From Spirochaetia bacterium (lineage in GTDB: Bacteria > Spirochaetota > Spirochaetia > DSM-16054 > Sediminispirochaetaceae): a stretch of DNA of 39,512 nt. Position numbers and translations under genes: made by a program. Positions 24,988 through 33,438 of this stretch are shown in pieces; the first letter of the stretch is position 1, and every line of letters begins with the position of its first letter. The stretch spans positions 1 to 39,512 of the forward strand of contig JAIPFV010000016.1 in assembly GCA_021736475.1 (NCBI GenBank). The letters run 5' to 3'. The notes beneath the pieces were generated by a model. It ran no database searches, was not told the DNA's origin, and saw nothing but the letters and a program-made list of their open reading frames with translations.

Positions 24988-25157
24988 GGGTCCAGTGTAT
25001 CCCGGGCAATTCTGATTGTGCAAGCCTGGCCGGCAGTTCAAGCCGGCAACACATCGATGTGAATGGAAGAATTAAATAATAGTTGCGTATTTCCAGTTTG
25101 ATGGGTACCATTCTATGAATTGGGAGACGAGAGCTAAGAAACGGCAGGAGGAGTTGC

Positions 25158-26492
25158 ATGAAACCGGTTAAAATGAGCAGTCGCGACACTATTACTCTGC
25201 TTTTGTTGGTATTGATGTCGGTTTTTCTGTTTGCCGATCAGAGAATTATGTCGGCTATACTTCCGGAGCTTTCCGCCGAGTATGGAGCCGATGTAAGGAC
25301 CTTGGGATTTATCGGTTCTGCCTTTACCCTGGTGGGCGCCTTTATTAGTATTGTTTTTGGGTATTTTACCGACCTCATTTCCCGAAAAAAATTGCTGGTG
25401 ATTACGGTGTTCGTAGGAGAGATCCCGTGTCTACTGACAGGAGTTCCCCTTTTTACCCAAACCTTGTGGAGTTTTACGCTGCTGCGTATTCTAACCGGAA
25501 TTGGTATCGGTGGTATCTATCCTATCTCCTTTTCGCTCATTTCCGATTATTTCCGGGAAGAGCACCGCGCCTCCGCTTCTGCGTGGTTGGGAGTTGCGTG
25601 GGCAGTCGGGATGATGGGCGGACCGGCCTTGGCAGGTTACTTAACGGGGAGTTTTGGCTGGCGGATTGCCTTTGTCCTGGCGGCAGCACCAAACTTTCCC
25701 TTGGCCTTGATATTTGCCCTATACGCCCGGGACCCTGAGCGGGGACGGACGGAGAAGGCCTTAGAGAAGTTGATTCAATCGGGTATTGCATATACCTCCC
25801 GTATCAAGCTGAGTGATTTTAAGCTGCTCTTTTCAAACCGAACCAATTTTTGGACCTTTCTGCAGGGAGTTCCAGGCACCATTCCCTGGGGGATACTCAG
25901 CTACTGGGTAATTATTTTTTTGGAGCAGGAGCGCGGCTTTTCGAAGGAAGAAGCAACTACTGTTTTTTTGATGATGGGCCTTGGAGCAACGATTGGGGCG
26001 GTTGTCTTTGCGGTTATTGGAGAGCGTCTGTATCGTAAAGATCCGCGCTTGCTGCCGCTGTTGTGCGGGGCGGGAGTCCTTGTGGGGATTGTGCCGATGC
26101 TTCCTGTGCTGAACTATCCCGTGTTTGACCCCGGCGGAGTGCAGCTGCTGCTGCTTAACCTTGGGGCCTTTGTCGGTGGTTTCCTGGTATCGGTGCCCTC
26201 TGCGAATGTAAAGGCTATTCTGATGAACGTAAACCGACCTGAGCATCGTGGCTCAGTGTTCGCTGTATTCAATATTACCGACAACCTTGGGCAAGGCTTC
26301 GGCCCGGCGATCGGGGGGCTGCTCGTACCGATTGGCTACCAATTTACCATGAACTTCGCCCTATTCTGGTGGCTTCCCTGCGGGTTGATATTTTTTATGG
26401 TTGCCCGCTATATTGTTGCAGATCGAGACCGCTTACAGAAACTCATGTTATCCCGGGCTACAAGAATGCAGGAGAAGGAAGTGCAGATCTGA
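25158..26492 (+). CDS. Major facilitator superfamily transporter
   Basis: The 444-residue protein has about 12 membrane segments and the MFS loop motif between segments 2 and 3 (GYFTDLISRKKLL, a form of GxxxDRxGRR). It resembles the Spinster-like or sugar-phosphate branches (LRILTGIGIGGIYPISFSLISDYF in segment 4), but the substrate cannot be read. The start has an AGGAGGAG ribosome site at about 25146. Its TGA overlaps the next gene's ATG by one base (TGATG), so the transporter and the lipoprotein that follows are translationally coupled and may act on the same compound. Confidence 0.9.
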   Translation: MKPVKMSSRDTITLLLLVLMSVFLFADQRIMSAILPELSAEYGADVRTLGFIGSAFTLVGAFISIVFGYFTDLISRKKLLVITVFVGEIPCLLTGVPLFTQTLWSFTLLRILTGIGIGGIYPISFSLISDYFREEHRASASAWLGVAWAVGMMGGPALAGYLTGSFGWRIAFVLAAAPNFPLALIFALYARDPERGRTEKALEKLIQSGIAYTSRIKLSDFKLLFSNRTNFWTFLQGVPGTIPWGILSYWVIIFLEQERGFSKEEATTVFLMMGLGATIGAVVFAVIGERLYRKDPRLLPLLCGAGVLVGIVPMLPVLNYPVFDPGGVQLLLLNLGAFVGGFLVSVPSANVKAILMNVNRPEHRGSVFAVFNITDNLGQGFGPAIGGLLVPIGYQFTMNFALFWWLPCGLIFFMVARYIVADRDRLQKLMLSRATRMQEKEVQI

Positions 26493-27337
26493 TGCCTTAT
26501 ATGTTGGAAAAAATAGGCATAGCGATAGCCGGGTTGTTTTTGCTCCTGTATGCCGGCTGTGCCGGGGCTCCTCCTCCCGAAGAGGGGCTTCTGCCTCTTC
26601 CGGCCAATATCGAAGAGCTTCCGTGGCGTCGTATTGCCCCGGGAGTTGACTACAAAACGCATGCCGGTAACCGTGAAGTACCGCAACTGCATTTTTTGAG
26701 GGTAGACCTTGAAAATGAGAATGTGAAGGTCAGCCCGTATCCGCCCCAGGAGAGTGAGGCCGACCCTCTGCACATCGCAAAAGCCGCAAAGGCTTCTGTT
26801 GTCATTAGCGCGACTCCCTTTCGGTATGTGTTCAATCTGCTGCAGGGCTTCCGGATGAAACCCGTGGGGGTGTACAAGGCCGATGGGGTTCTTTATTCGC
26901 AACAAGAAAAGGAATGGGGAGTACTGTGGAAAGATCCGGACGGAGAATTGCACATTAGCGACGGATTAACCCGGGAACCCCTTAAGCGTGCCCAATGGGC
27001 GGCCGGCGGCTTTGAGCCGATCCTGCTCAGGGGGCAGAACATTGGAGTGCATGGTGAACGCACTGCCAGAACGGCGGTTGGCCTGGATGCAGCGGCTCGC
27101 TATTTTTACATTGTGGTGGTTGAGGGGAAGGGGTTTTTGCACCGGGGACTCACCTCTAAAGAGACCGCCCGCATCTTTACCCGTCTGGGAGCCTCTTCAG
27201 CGATGAACTTTGACGGCGGGAGTTCGGCCTTTCTGGTTATTCCAACGGGAGACGGGGAGCTCTCCTATGCCTATCAGGGAGGGCACCGTTCAATGGCCTG
27301 TTTCCTGCTGGTACAACAGGTTGAGAGGGCCGACTAA
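26492..27337 (+). CDS. Lipoprotein with phosphodiester glycosidase (NAGPA/DUF2233) domain
   Basis: The 281-residue product starts with a lipoprotein signal peptide (LYAGC lipobox at about residue 22). It continues with the DUF2233/NAGPA fold, recognised from PQLHFLRVDLENENVKV near the start and the signature MNFDGGSSAFLVI near residue 250. The family includes the mammalian enzyme that uncovers mannose-6-phosphate and bacterial proteins acting on N-acetylglucosamine phosphodiesters. I chose ATG 26492, which overlaps the transporter stop by one base; the frame is open further up only in antiphase to the transporter. Anchored in the envelope, it could release a sugar or phosphate taken up by the MFS protein, which is inference. 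Confidence 0.85.
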   Translation: MPYMLEKIGIAIAGLFLLLYAGCAGAPPPEEGLLPLPANIEELPWRRIAPGVDYKTHAGNREVPQLHFLRVDLENENVKVSPYPPQESEADPLHIAKAAKASVVISATPFRYVFNLLQGFRMKPVGVYKADGVLYSQQEKEWGVLWKDPDGELHISDGLTREPLKRAQWAAGGFEPILLRGQNIGVHGERTARTAVGLDAAARYFYIVVVEGKGFLHRGLTSKETARIFTRLGASSAMNFDGGSSAFLVIPTGDGELSYAYQGGHRSMACFLLVQQVERAD

Positions 27338-27344
27338 TACTTTC

Positions 27345-27395
27345 ATTGATTCTATTGATAAGTTTATTGATTCTATTGATAAGTTTATTGATTCT
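27345..27395. repeat. 21-bp direct tandem repeat, 2.4 copies
   Basis: A 21-base unit beginning ATTGATTCTATTGATAAG is present twice without mismatch (27345-27365, 27366-27386) and a third partial copy covers 27387-27395. It lies in the 47-base gap after the lipoprotein stop and runs into the last codons of the convergent VanY-like gene, whose TAA stop is inside the repeat. Confidence 0.85.
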
Positions 27396-28236
27396 CGAGA
27401 AAGTTCCGGTGGCGATGAAAAAACTCCAACATATGCTGCTGCAGCCCCCCGAAAAACTCACGTTCGAGGCGCGTTCCGCTAGGAGTGATGTAGCGGTAGT
27501 GCCAGATTTCAAACATATAACCGGTTAGCTTCTCCTCTCCCTCCGGGTATGAAAGTGAAAACCCATATTTCCACGCCTCTTTACGGAGCCATTGACCGGC
27601 GGGGGTGTCTCCGAACTCGGGGCTTATACTGCCGAAATCGATAGTGGTTCCAAGCTGGTGTTGACTGGTACCAGGACGTGCAGAGAAGCGGTCGGCTTCC
27701 TTTTGTCCATGCCGATCAACATATCTTTCATAGAGTCCTTGCTGGTAGGAGTATGAACGAAAAGCCGAGGAATATACCAGTTCGATGTTATCTATACGAG
27801 CTGCCTCCGTCATAGCCAGAACCGAAGGCATGCACACCCGGCTTAGACGAAGGTCACTGCGGTTGAGGGTGAGGGGATAATTGCTCAGTAAAACTAAATC
27901 ATCCGGAGCATATTCTTCGGGGAGGGGGTGGTCTTTATCAACTAAGACACCGGCCCAACTTGGCAGATCTAAAAATTGCTGTGCTAACTCGAGGAAGTAT
28001 TGGGGCCGTGCTAAAATGGTCTCTTGAACAAAGACCGGCTCAGAGTCGATTAATTTTTTTAGCTGTGTAAGAGATATGTCGATTTCAGGATGGGGGAACA
28101 CCGGTTGCGGCCCACTTTTCATCTCTTTTTCCGCTTCTGTAGATTTATTCGGATTGCTTGACTCGGCAGAACAGCTTACTGTAAATAATACAGTAATAAG
28201 AACAAAAAGAAACCATATGCGTATAGGATAATTCAT
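27385..28236 (-). CDS. VanY-type D-alanyl-D-alanine carboxypeptidase lipoprotein
   Basis: The 283-residue protein has a lipoprotein signal peptide (core WFLFVLITVLFTVSC, Cys about 22), a polar spacer, and a peptidase M15B domain. The zinc motifs are present: SxHxxG-type TSQHQLGTTIDFG (His and Asp ligands) and EIWHYRY (catalytic Glu and His ligand). Such enzymes trim the terminal D-Ala from peptidoglycan stems. I chose ATG 28236, which gives a normal signal peptide; an upstream start at 28284 would add 16 residues and remove it from the N-terminus. The 3' end lies in a 21-bp tandem repeat. It is divergent from the kinase gene with about 84 bases between starts. Confidence 0.87.
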   Translation of the reverse strand: MNYPIRIWFLFVLITVLFTVSCSAESSNPNKSTEAEKEMKSGPQPVFPHPEIDISLTQLKKLIDSEPVFVQETILARPQYFLELAQQFLDLPSWAGVLVDKDHPLPEEYAPDDLVLLSNYPLTLNRSDLRLSRVCMPSVLAMTEAARIDNIELVYSSAFRSYSYQQGLYERYVDRHGQKEADRFSARPGTSQHQLGTTIDFGSISPEFGDTPAGQWLRKEAWKYGFSLSYPEGEEKLTGYMFEIWHYRYITPSGTRLEREFFGGLQQHMLEFFHRHRNFLENQ

Positions 28237-28320
28237 GTGCACAATAGTAACCAAACTGCATGTAATTTTCAATTGTGCAGACACTGTTTATTTTGGATCA
28301 GCTACTCTTGGAGGATTTTG

Positions 28321-29082
28321 ATGGGGCAAACAGTACTAACCATTGATGATGAAGCAGCGATTCGCAAAAGCTTTGTCTCTTTTCTTGAGGATTATGATTA
28401 CCCCCTTGTGGAAGCCTTGAAAACGGCGAATGCTAAACTCCAGCAAATCAATCGGAAGTCGCGGGGCTCGTTAGAAGAAAAAGAGGTCTTACTGCGTGAA
28501 GTGCATCATCGGGTAAAAAATAATACGCAGGTTATTATGAGCCTTATGAATCTGCAGAAGCCTCTTTATCGTAATAACAATGATATCCGACTAATTGAGA
28601 AGAGTATTCATCGAATACAGGCCATGGCCATGGCTCATGAGCAGCTCTACCCAACTGAAGACTTTACACAGATAAACCTATATGCGTATCTGAATGGGAT
28701 GGTGCATGAGATCGCCTGTAGGAAAACTGCAGTAGGAAAAGACTTGGATACTCAAATACAGGTTCAGAATTTGTACGTAGGATTGGAGTTGGCGATTCCC
28801 ATCGGATTGATTATTCACGAACTGACCGATAATGTTTTTGAACACGTTTATCCCGATGGAAATGGAGGGATCCTTCAGGTGACAGCAGCCAAAGAGGATG
28901 ATGTGTACACGATTACTGTGGCGGACAAAGGGATTGGTTTGCCGGAAGATATTGAAATTAGCACAACTTCATCCTTGGGGTTTATGCTGGTTCAAAGCCT
29001 CGTCATGCAGATTAAGGGGAAACTTGAAGTGGAACGGAAGAATGGAACTTTAATAAAGCTGGTATTTAAATGGCAGGAATAG
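28321..29082 (+). CDS. HisKA_2-type histidine kinase with truncated receiver domain
   Basis: The 253-residue protein begins like a response-regulator receiver (VLTIDDEAAIRKSFVSFLED, about 5-24). After about 35 residues it jumps directly to a helical linker (LKTANAKLQQINRK) and a HisKA_2 domain with the phospho-acceptor motif EVHHRVKNN (His about 62-63), then a HATPase domain (LIIHELTDNVFEH, DKGIGLPED, GFMLVQSL). The phospho-acceptor Asp and the rest of the receiver are missing. The start has GGAGG seven bases upstream at 28309-28313; an open extension to 28237 overlaps the divergent gene's start. It overlaps the phosphoesterase gene by 13 bases and heads a three-gene unit. Confidence 0.87.
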   Translation: MGQTVLTIDDEAAIRKSFVSFLEDYDYPLVEALKTANAKLQQINRKSRGSLEEKEVLLREVHHRVKNNTQVIMSLMNLQKPLYRNNNDIRLIEKSIHRIQAMAMAHEQLYPTEDFTQINLYAYLNGMVHEIACRKTAVGKDLDTQIQVQNLYVGLELAIPIGLIIHELTDNVFEHVYPDGNGGILQVTAAKEDDVYTITVADKGIGLPEDIEISTTSSLGFMLVQSLVMQIKGKLEVERKNGTLIKLVFKWQE

Positions 29083-29711
29083 TTGATTTGATTAAAGAGC
29101 ATGTGTATGGATTCTTTGATATCCCCTATGTCCCGGAGGAAATACTGTTTGCAGACCGACCGTTAGTGCTGCATATCAGCGATACCCCTGCTAACTCCTA
29201 TCGATTTATCTTTCGGCTTATCCGACGTCTTGAACCGGAGTATTTGATTCATACCGGCGATTTTGTAGATGATATAAAATTAGAAAATCGACCCGGACAG
29301 CTGGTGGAATACCGTGGGAAACTGAAAAAGATCTTCCGCCAGTTGGAGGAACTTCCTGTTGGAAGAATATATTTAGTGCCGGGGAACCATGATGATAGAG
29401 CTACTGTTGATGAGTGTACCCAAAGAGCTGTGGTATTTTCTGAAAAAAGCGTGATTGAAATCGACGATATCCGACTGTATGTCTCTCATTACTATCCCGA
29501 AGTTGAGGCCCACTCTAAGGAAGCGGTCGATTATATGCTCTTTGGACATAATCTCATGCCGGACCGCCAGCCCGGCACTACTGCATCATTGTTAAACGGT
29601 ATTACCGCGATTCATGTGCTATCGGTTTCATCTAAACAGGTGTATTCTATACCCTATCCGAGCGGCACCGATAGTGCCCGTAAACTTTTATTACCTAAAG
29701 TGGGCATGTAG
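29070..29711 (+). CDS. Calcineurin-like metallophosphoesterase with altered first motif
   Basis: The 213-residue protein follows the metallophosphoesterase motif order: HISDTP (about 33-38), HTGDFVDD (about 63), PGNHDD (about 103), SHYYP (about 135) and FGHN (about 155). The first motif is normally DxH; here Pro replaces the His that binds the first metal, while the other ligands are kept. The protein could bind one metal only or act on an unusual substrate. No ribosome site is seen; the start lies 13 bases inside the kinase gene, indicating coupled translation. A related enzyme class is YfcE/MJ0936, but the substrate is unknown. Confidence 0.82.
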   Translation: MAGIVDLIKEHVYGFFDIPYVPEEILFADRPLVLHISDTPANSYRFIFRLIRRLEPEYLIHTGDFVDDIKLENRPGQLVEYRGKLKKIFRQLEELPVGRIYLVPGNHDDRATVDECTQRAVVFSEKSVIEIDDIRLYVSHYYPEVEAHSKEAVDYMLFGHNLMPDRQPGTTASLLNGITAIHVLSVSSKQVYSIPYPSGTDSARKLLLPKVGM

Positions 29712-29725
29712 AGAAGGGGGTTCCC

Positions 29726-30712
29726 ATGTTGTTTATTCGAAGAGGTCCGCGTTGTGTATTTATACGGACGGCAGAACCTGAAAAATTATCACAGGATATC
29801 AGCCGAGAGTTGGGAGGACTTTCCTGTTCATTTGAAGAGGGATTAACTGAAGCTCAGGAGTTTCACAGTTTGCTCTTTTTTACTGATCCGGGAATCGAAA
29901 AAACCTGTATAGAGGATGCTCACACAGTTGTACATGTACCGAATGAATCGTCCTATATTCTTTCGCGGTTTTTTCAGGACCACCTGCAAAAGCGTATAGC
30001 GAACGTGCAGCTGGGTCCCGGACTGATTTTGATGCGGGTAGTCGGCTCAGGAGATGATGTGGCCGCGGAACTTGGCGAAAAGTATGGGGGCATCCGGATG
30101 GAATTATCCACTGCAATCAGTACAGGGGAAGTAGAGGATACTGTACTTGTGCTTACCAATGCCTCCCTCAGTAAAGTTATCAGTATTGACGATTATATTG
30201 AGCAGCCTATTTTGATTCGCGTTCCTTCTCATCAGCTGTATTGGGAACTGCGGAGTAAGGGGGTGCATCTGATTACCCAGTCTCTGGAAAAGAAACAGTG
30301 GTATGAGATGCGGGTTAATATTTATGATTCCGCCGATTATTATGAGATTCACTATGAGCGGCTTATGCTGGTACTCTCGGAGCTGGATGCGGGCATGGTG
30401 TTGGCGGAAACCTGGACCAAAGATCATGCGCTGGCCCTTATGTCGGTGTTGGCCTATCAAGTGAGGTTGTTCTCCCTTGACTCTCCGCAGAAGATGAAAC
30501 GACTTCTGATGGGTTTGGAATACAATACCAAAGGTCGGCGCTTTGTGGACATGGACCTCTATTACCGCAACCGAAAAATAAATAAAAATGATAAAGGGGT
30601 CCGTAATTACAAAGTTGATACCCCGCAGTACCTTCGGGCTGAACTGTTTAAGAAGCTGTCGCAGGAAACGGTGGAAAAATTACTGGCTTTGGAGTCTCAG
30701 CTCAGCGAATAA
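29726..30712 (+). CDS. Protein of unknown function linked to kinase and phosphoesterase
   Basis: I do not recognise this 328-residue protein. It has no signal peptide or membrane segment. The first half is beta-rich with a possible alpha/beta core (TVVHVPNESSYILSRFF, GPGLILMRVVGSGDDV); the second half is helical, with several basic stretches (KMKRLLMGLEYNTKGRRF, YYRNRKINKNDKG) that could bind nucleic acid or phosphate. A GAGAAGGGGG ribosome site precedes the ATG, 14 bases after the phosphoesterase stop, so it is the third gene of a unit with the HisKA_2 kinase. Confidence 0.75.
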   Translation: MLFIRRGPRCVFIRTAEPEKLSQDISRELGGLSCSFEEGLTEAQEFHSLLFFTDPGIEKTCIEDAHTVVHVPNESSYILSRFFQDHLQKRIANVQLGPGLILMRVVGSGDDVAAELGEKYGGIRMELSTAISTGEVEDTVLVLTNASLSKVISIDDYIEQPILIRVPSHQLYWELRSKGVHLITQSLEKKQWYEMRVNIYDSADYYEIHYERLMLVLSELDAGMVLAETWTKDHALALMSVLAYQVRLFSLDSPQKMKRLLMGLEYNTKGRRFVDMDLYYRNRKINKNDKGVRNYKVDTPQYLRAELFKKLSQETVEKLLALESQLSE

Positions 30713-30754
30713 ATGTAGACAATACTCGTACCTGCTGTTTTGAGCTGTCCCTAG

Positions 30755-32269
30755 TTACTGCTGCTCCCTTTTCAGATCCTTCTCCTGCTCCTCGAGACTG
30801 CGCAAGTCTTTTCCGCTCACCCGCTCTGGTAAAACTCCGGAACCGCCGCTGCGGGGCAGCACTTCTTCTTCTGAAATGTCTGTTGTGTGGGCTATAAGTG
30901 TGCGCACCCGGGGCCCGCAGAAAGTGCCTTGGCAAGAGCCCATACCGGCCCGGGTGCGGCGTTTGACCGCATCGAGGGATTTAATGGGAATACCCCTTTG
31001 CAGCGCATCCAGGATTGTCTTTTCGCGGACCTGTTCACAGCGGCAGACTATCCGCTCAGGATTGCCTTCCGGTAAATCTATTAAATCCTGCACCTCTTTA
31101 ATCGGCTGTAAAGGGTGAGGTGAGTTTATCCCGGGGCGCTTTGGATTAAAATCAGCTTTTTCCTCCAGAGTTAAACCTGAGGTTTCGAGGAGTTTGAGTA
31201 CCTTTACCGCAATCGCAGGGGAGGAGGTCAGGCCAGGCGAGTCTATTCCGGCTGCATGTATGAATCCTCCAATCGGGGCTTCCTCAATTATAAACTCTTT
31301 ACTGTCGCTGGTAGCCCTGATTCCGGAAAAAGAACGGATTACATGGCTCAACTTAAAGCCTGGAACGCTGCGGCGGGCTTTCTCTACAATGTAAGCGAGA
31401 ATTTCGGAATTTGTGCTCACATCCTCCCGCTCGGGTATCTCCTCGGAATTCGGTCCGATCATCAGATTTCCCCAATAGGTGGGAGTTACCAAAATACCCT
31501 TCCCCCTTTTAGTTGGGGTTTGGAAAATCACACTGTTTATCAGCTTGCCATCTCCGCGCCGCAGAATAAGGTACTGTCCCTGCCGAGGCAGAATCCGAAA
31601 GCTGGTATCGCCGACCATAGCGGCTATGCGGTCGGAATACACCCCGGCGGCATTCACAACATACCTGGCGGAAAGCTTCTGAGGAGTGTTCTCCGAGGTG
31701 TTCTGCGGGGCGATCTGGACAGTAAATGCACCGTCGGTTTTTTCTATCCCCACGACTTCACTTTCAAGCCGTAAGTCCAGCCCGTTGGTAACGGCGTTCT
31801 CGGCCAGGGCAATACACATTTCGTAGGGGGAGGTAACGGCGGTTTCGGGGCAGTGGAGGGCGGCTACTGCTTCCGGACCCACCTCCGGTTCCATCTTTTC
31901 CAGCTCTTCCCGTTCAACAATTCTCAGCCCCTTCACTCCGTTCAGCTTTCCGTTCTGCAGCAGTGTTTCTAGGCTTGAGCGCTCTTCATTGGAAAAAGCC
32001 AGCACCAGTGAACCGCATCGGTTCAACCCAAAGTTCAGTTCCTCATTCAGTCTGTCGAACATACGGTTTCCGCGGATGCTCAGCTCGCCTTTTACTGTTC
32101 CGTGGGTGGCGGTGTAACCGCCATGTACAATGGCACTATTTGCTTTAGTGGCACCGTTGCTTACATCGACACTTTTTTCACATAGTACTGTGCGCAGCTT
32201 GTAGCGTGCAAGTTCCCGGGCTATCGCGCAGCCGACTACCCCGCCTCCAATGATACATACGTCATACAT
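30755..32269 (-). CDS. GlpA/LhgO-like FAD-dependent oxidoreductase with BFD-type [2Fe-2S] domain
   Basis: The 504-residue flavoprotein has an N-terminal FAD site (CIIGGGVVGCAIAREL) and a DAO fold with the pattern NSAIVHGGY found in anaerobic glycerol-3-phosphate and 2-hydroxyglutarate dehydrogenases. A C-terminal BFD-like [2Fe-2S] domain follows (CRCEQVRE, then GMGSCQGTFCG, about 405-455). A charged tail of about 50 residues ends the protein. It probably oxidises a 2-hydroxy acid or glycerol-3-phosphate; the usual glpB and glpC partners are not next to it. The ATG at 32269 has GGGAG eight bases upstream. It is convergent with the previous unit, 42 bases apart. Confidence 0.88.
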   Translation of the reverse strand: MYDVCIIGGGVVGCAIARELARYKLRTVLCEKSVDVSNGATKANSAIVHGGYTATHGTVKGELSIRGNRMFDRLNEELNFGLNRCGSLVLAFSNEERSSLETLLQNGKLNGVKGLRIVEREELEKMEPEVGPEAVAALHCPETAVTSPYEMCIALAENAVTNGLDLRLESEVVGIEKTDGAFTVQIAPQNTSENTPQKLSARYVVNAAGVYSDRIAAMVGDTSFRILPRQGQYLILRRGDGKLINSVIFQTPTKRGKGILVTPTYWGNLMIGPNSEEIPEREDVSTNSEILAYIVEKARRSVPGFKLSHVIRSFSGIRATSDSKEFIIEEAPIGGFIHAAGIDSPGLTSSPAIAVKVLKLLETSGLTLEEKADFNPKRPGINSPHPLQPIKEVQDLIDLPEGNPERIVCRCEQVREKTILDALQRGIPIKSLDAVKRRTRAGMGSCQGTFCGPRVRTLIAHTTDISEEEVLPRSGGSGVLPERVSGKDLRSLEEQEKDLKREQQ

Positions 32270-32273
32270 ATAA

Positions 32274-32423
32274 TTAACTCCCTTCTCCTGAGGATACTAT
32301 TTTCTGCAGATATGTGATAACCCTTTTCAGTTCCTGCTGCAACTGTGTGCTCTCAGCGGTGCTAAGCCTGTTATAATGAGTTCCTTTCTGTTCGCCCTCA
32401 AAGGCAAGAAGTGTAATTCCTAT
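32274..32423 (-). pseudogene. Possible 3' gene remnant
   Basis: In the 261-base gap between the oxidoreductase and DUF454 genes, one minus-strand frame reads 49 residues that look protein-like (LLAFEGEQKGTHYN, then LQQELKRVITYLQKIV) and then a stop. There is no ATG, GTG or TTG at its beginning and two stops lie immediately upstream, so it cannot be translated as it stands. It may be the end of a decayed gene or chance. The rest of the gap, 32424-32530, holds nothing I recognise. Confidence 0.25.
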
Positions 32424-32530
32424 ATTCTATTAGGCTACGCCTTTTTTAGCAAATCAAAATTCAAAGCCTTGGCGTTTCAAAAACTCTGTTATTTTCGAAA
32501 CAATTTTGAGTTGCACTAGCAGGTAAGCAT

Positions 32531-32893
32531 TTATCTGCTGGTTTTGATGACGAGAATAGTTGTCATTCCTGTAAGTCCGCAGACAAATAGAATGATTCGA
32601 CCGGTTGTACCGGTGATGGCAAAAGTGCCGGAGAGTGTAATCATTACCCACAGCATCGAAATGGCTTTGATTTTGACGTTCCGCGGGATAGAGCGGTCTT
32701 CCTGAAATTGGCGAATAGTCGGCCCGAAGGTTCGGCTGCTGATTAACATGTTATAGAAGCGCTGCGAGCTGCGTGCATAACAGCCCGCAGCCAGCAGTAG
32801 AAAAGGGGTCGTAGGCAGCCCGGGCAGGATTATCCCGATAAACCCCAAGCCTACCAGCACGGTTCCACATATAATTAGAGAAGCTTTGACCAT
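32531..32893 (-). CDS. DUF454/YbaN-family small membrane protein
   Basis: The 120-residue protein has about three to four membrane segments and the family pattern LGFIGIILPGLPTTPFLLLAAGCYARSS spread over residues 16-43, followed by FGPTIRQFQEDRSIPRNVK. The function of YbaN-like proteins is unknown; they are often found near transport or haem genes. An AGGATG ribosome site is six bases before the ATG. It lies 47 bases after the permease pair on the same strand and may be the last gene of the TetR-controlled operon. Confidence 0.88.
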   Translation of the reverse strand: MVKASLIICGTVLVGLGFIGIILPGLPTTPFLLLAAGCYARSSQRFYNMLISSRTFGPTIRQFQEDRSIPRNVKIKAISMLWVMITLSGTFAITGTTGRIILFVCGLTGMTTILVIKTSR

Positions 32894-32940
32894 AGCATCA
32901 TCCTATTTATCTGTTCATCTACTCAAAAGTCTATATTATA

Positions 32941-33438
32941 CTACGGTTTGTGTGCAAATTTCTCAACAAATAGACTCAACAATGATACCATTATAACGGT
33001 AAATACTAAGCGATAGATCATAAACTCGGCCCCCAAAAACCGTAGTTCCACCAGCTCCTGCGGTATCTTTATGCATGCCCAGGCCGACAGGAAAATGTAG
33101 ATGTTTGCCACCCGGGCGCCCTTATCCCGCAGGGTACGGGCAATGGGAAAGGCCATGTATACCGGCCCGGTCGGCAATGTACCCAGCAGAAAGGCCACCG
33201 CCATACCCTTTAACCCCGATTCGCTGCCCAGGTGGGCGCTGATAAACTGGTTGGAAATAAACAGGGACAGCAGCCCCATAAGCAGCAGAACCGCCGGCAG
33301 CACCACAATCAGTTCCATTGTATAATCGAGAACAGTGGTGCCGAAGGGCGTCCTGGCTTCAGGCTGCAGATACAACAGTACCGCGCTTATAAGTGCCAAT
33401 GCAATAACCGGTACCCATTGTTTTATCTTTTTATTCAT
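32941..33438 (-). CDS. Half-size permease, second subunit
   Basis: The 165-residue protein has about four or five membrane segments with the central motif GTLPTGPVYMAFPIARTL, typical of the YraQ/DUF318 permease group (distantly ArsP-like). Full-length members have two such halves in one chain of 300 residues or more. This one has a single half and pairs with the next gene upstream, which carries the matching half. The ATG overlaps the partner's stop by four bases. Pump and substrate type are unknown; metal, metalloid or small organic export has been proposed for relatives. Confidence 0.83.
   Translation of the reverse strand: MNKKIKQWVPVIALALISAVLLYLQPEARTPFGTTVLDYTMELIVVLPAVLLLMGLLSLFISNQFISAHLGSESGLKGMAVAFLLGTLPTGPVYMAFPIARTLRDKGARVANIYIFLSAWACIKIPQELVELRFLGAEFMIYRLVFTVIMVSLLSLFVEKFAHKP

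Noticed and set aside
24988-25041. Upstream extension of SMUG1 from TTG 25041
   Set aside because: No similarity to the family and no ribosome site.
26369-26491. Upstream extension of the NAGPA-type lipoprotein
   Set aside because: It runs in another frame within the MFS gene and would bury the lipoprotein signal; ATG 26492 fits coupled translation.
27345-27395. CRISPR array
   Set aside because: Repeats are directly adjacent with no spacers, and there are no cas genes.
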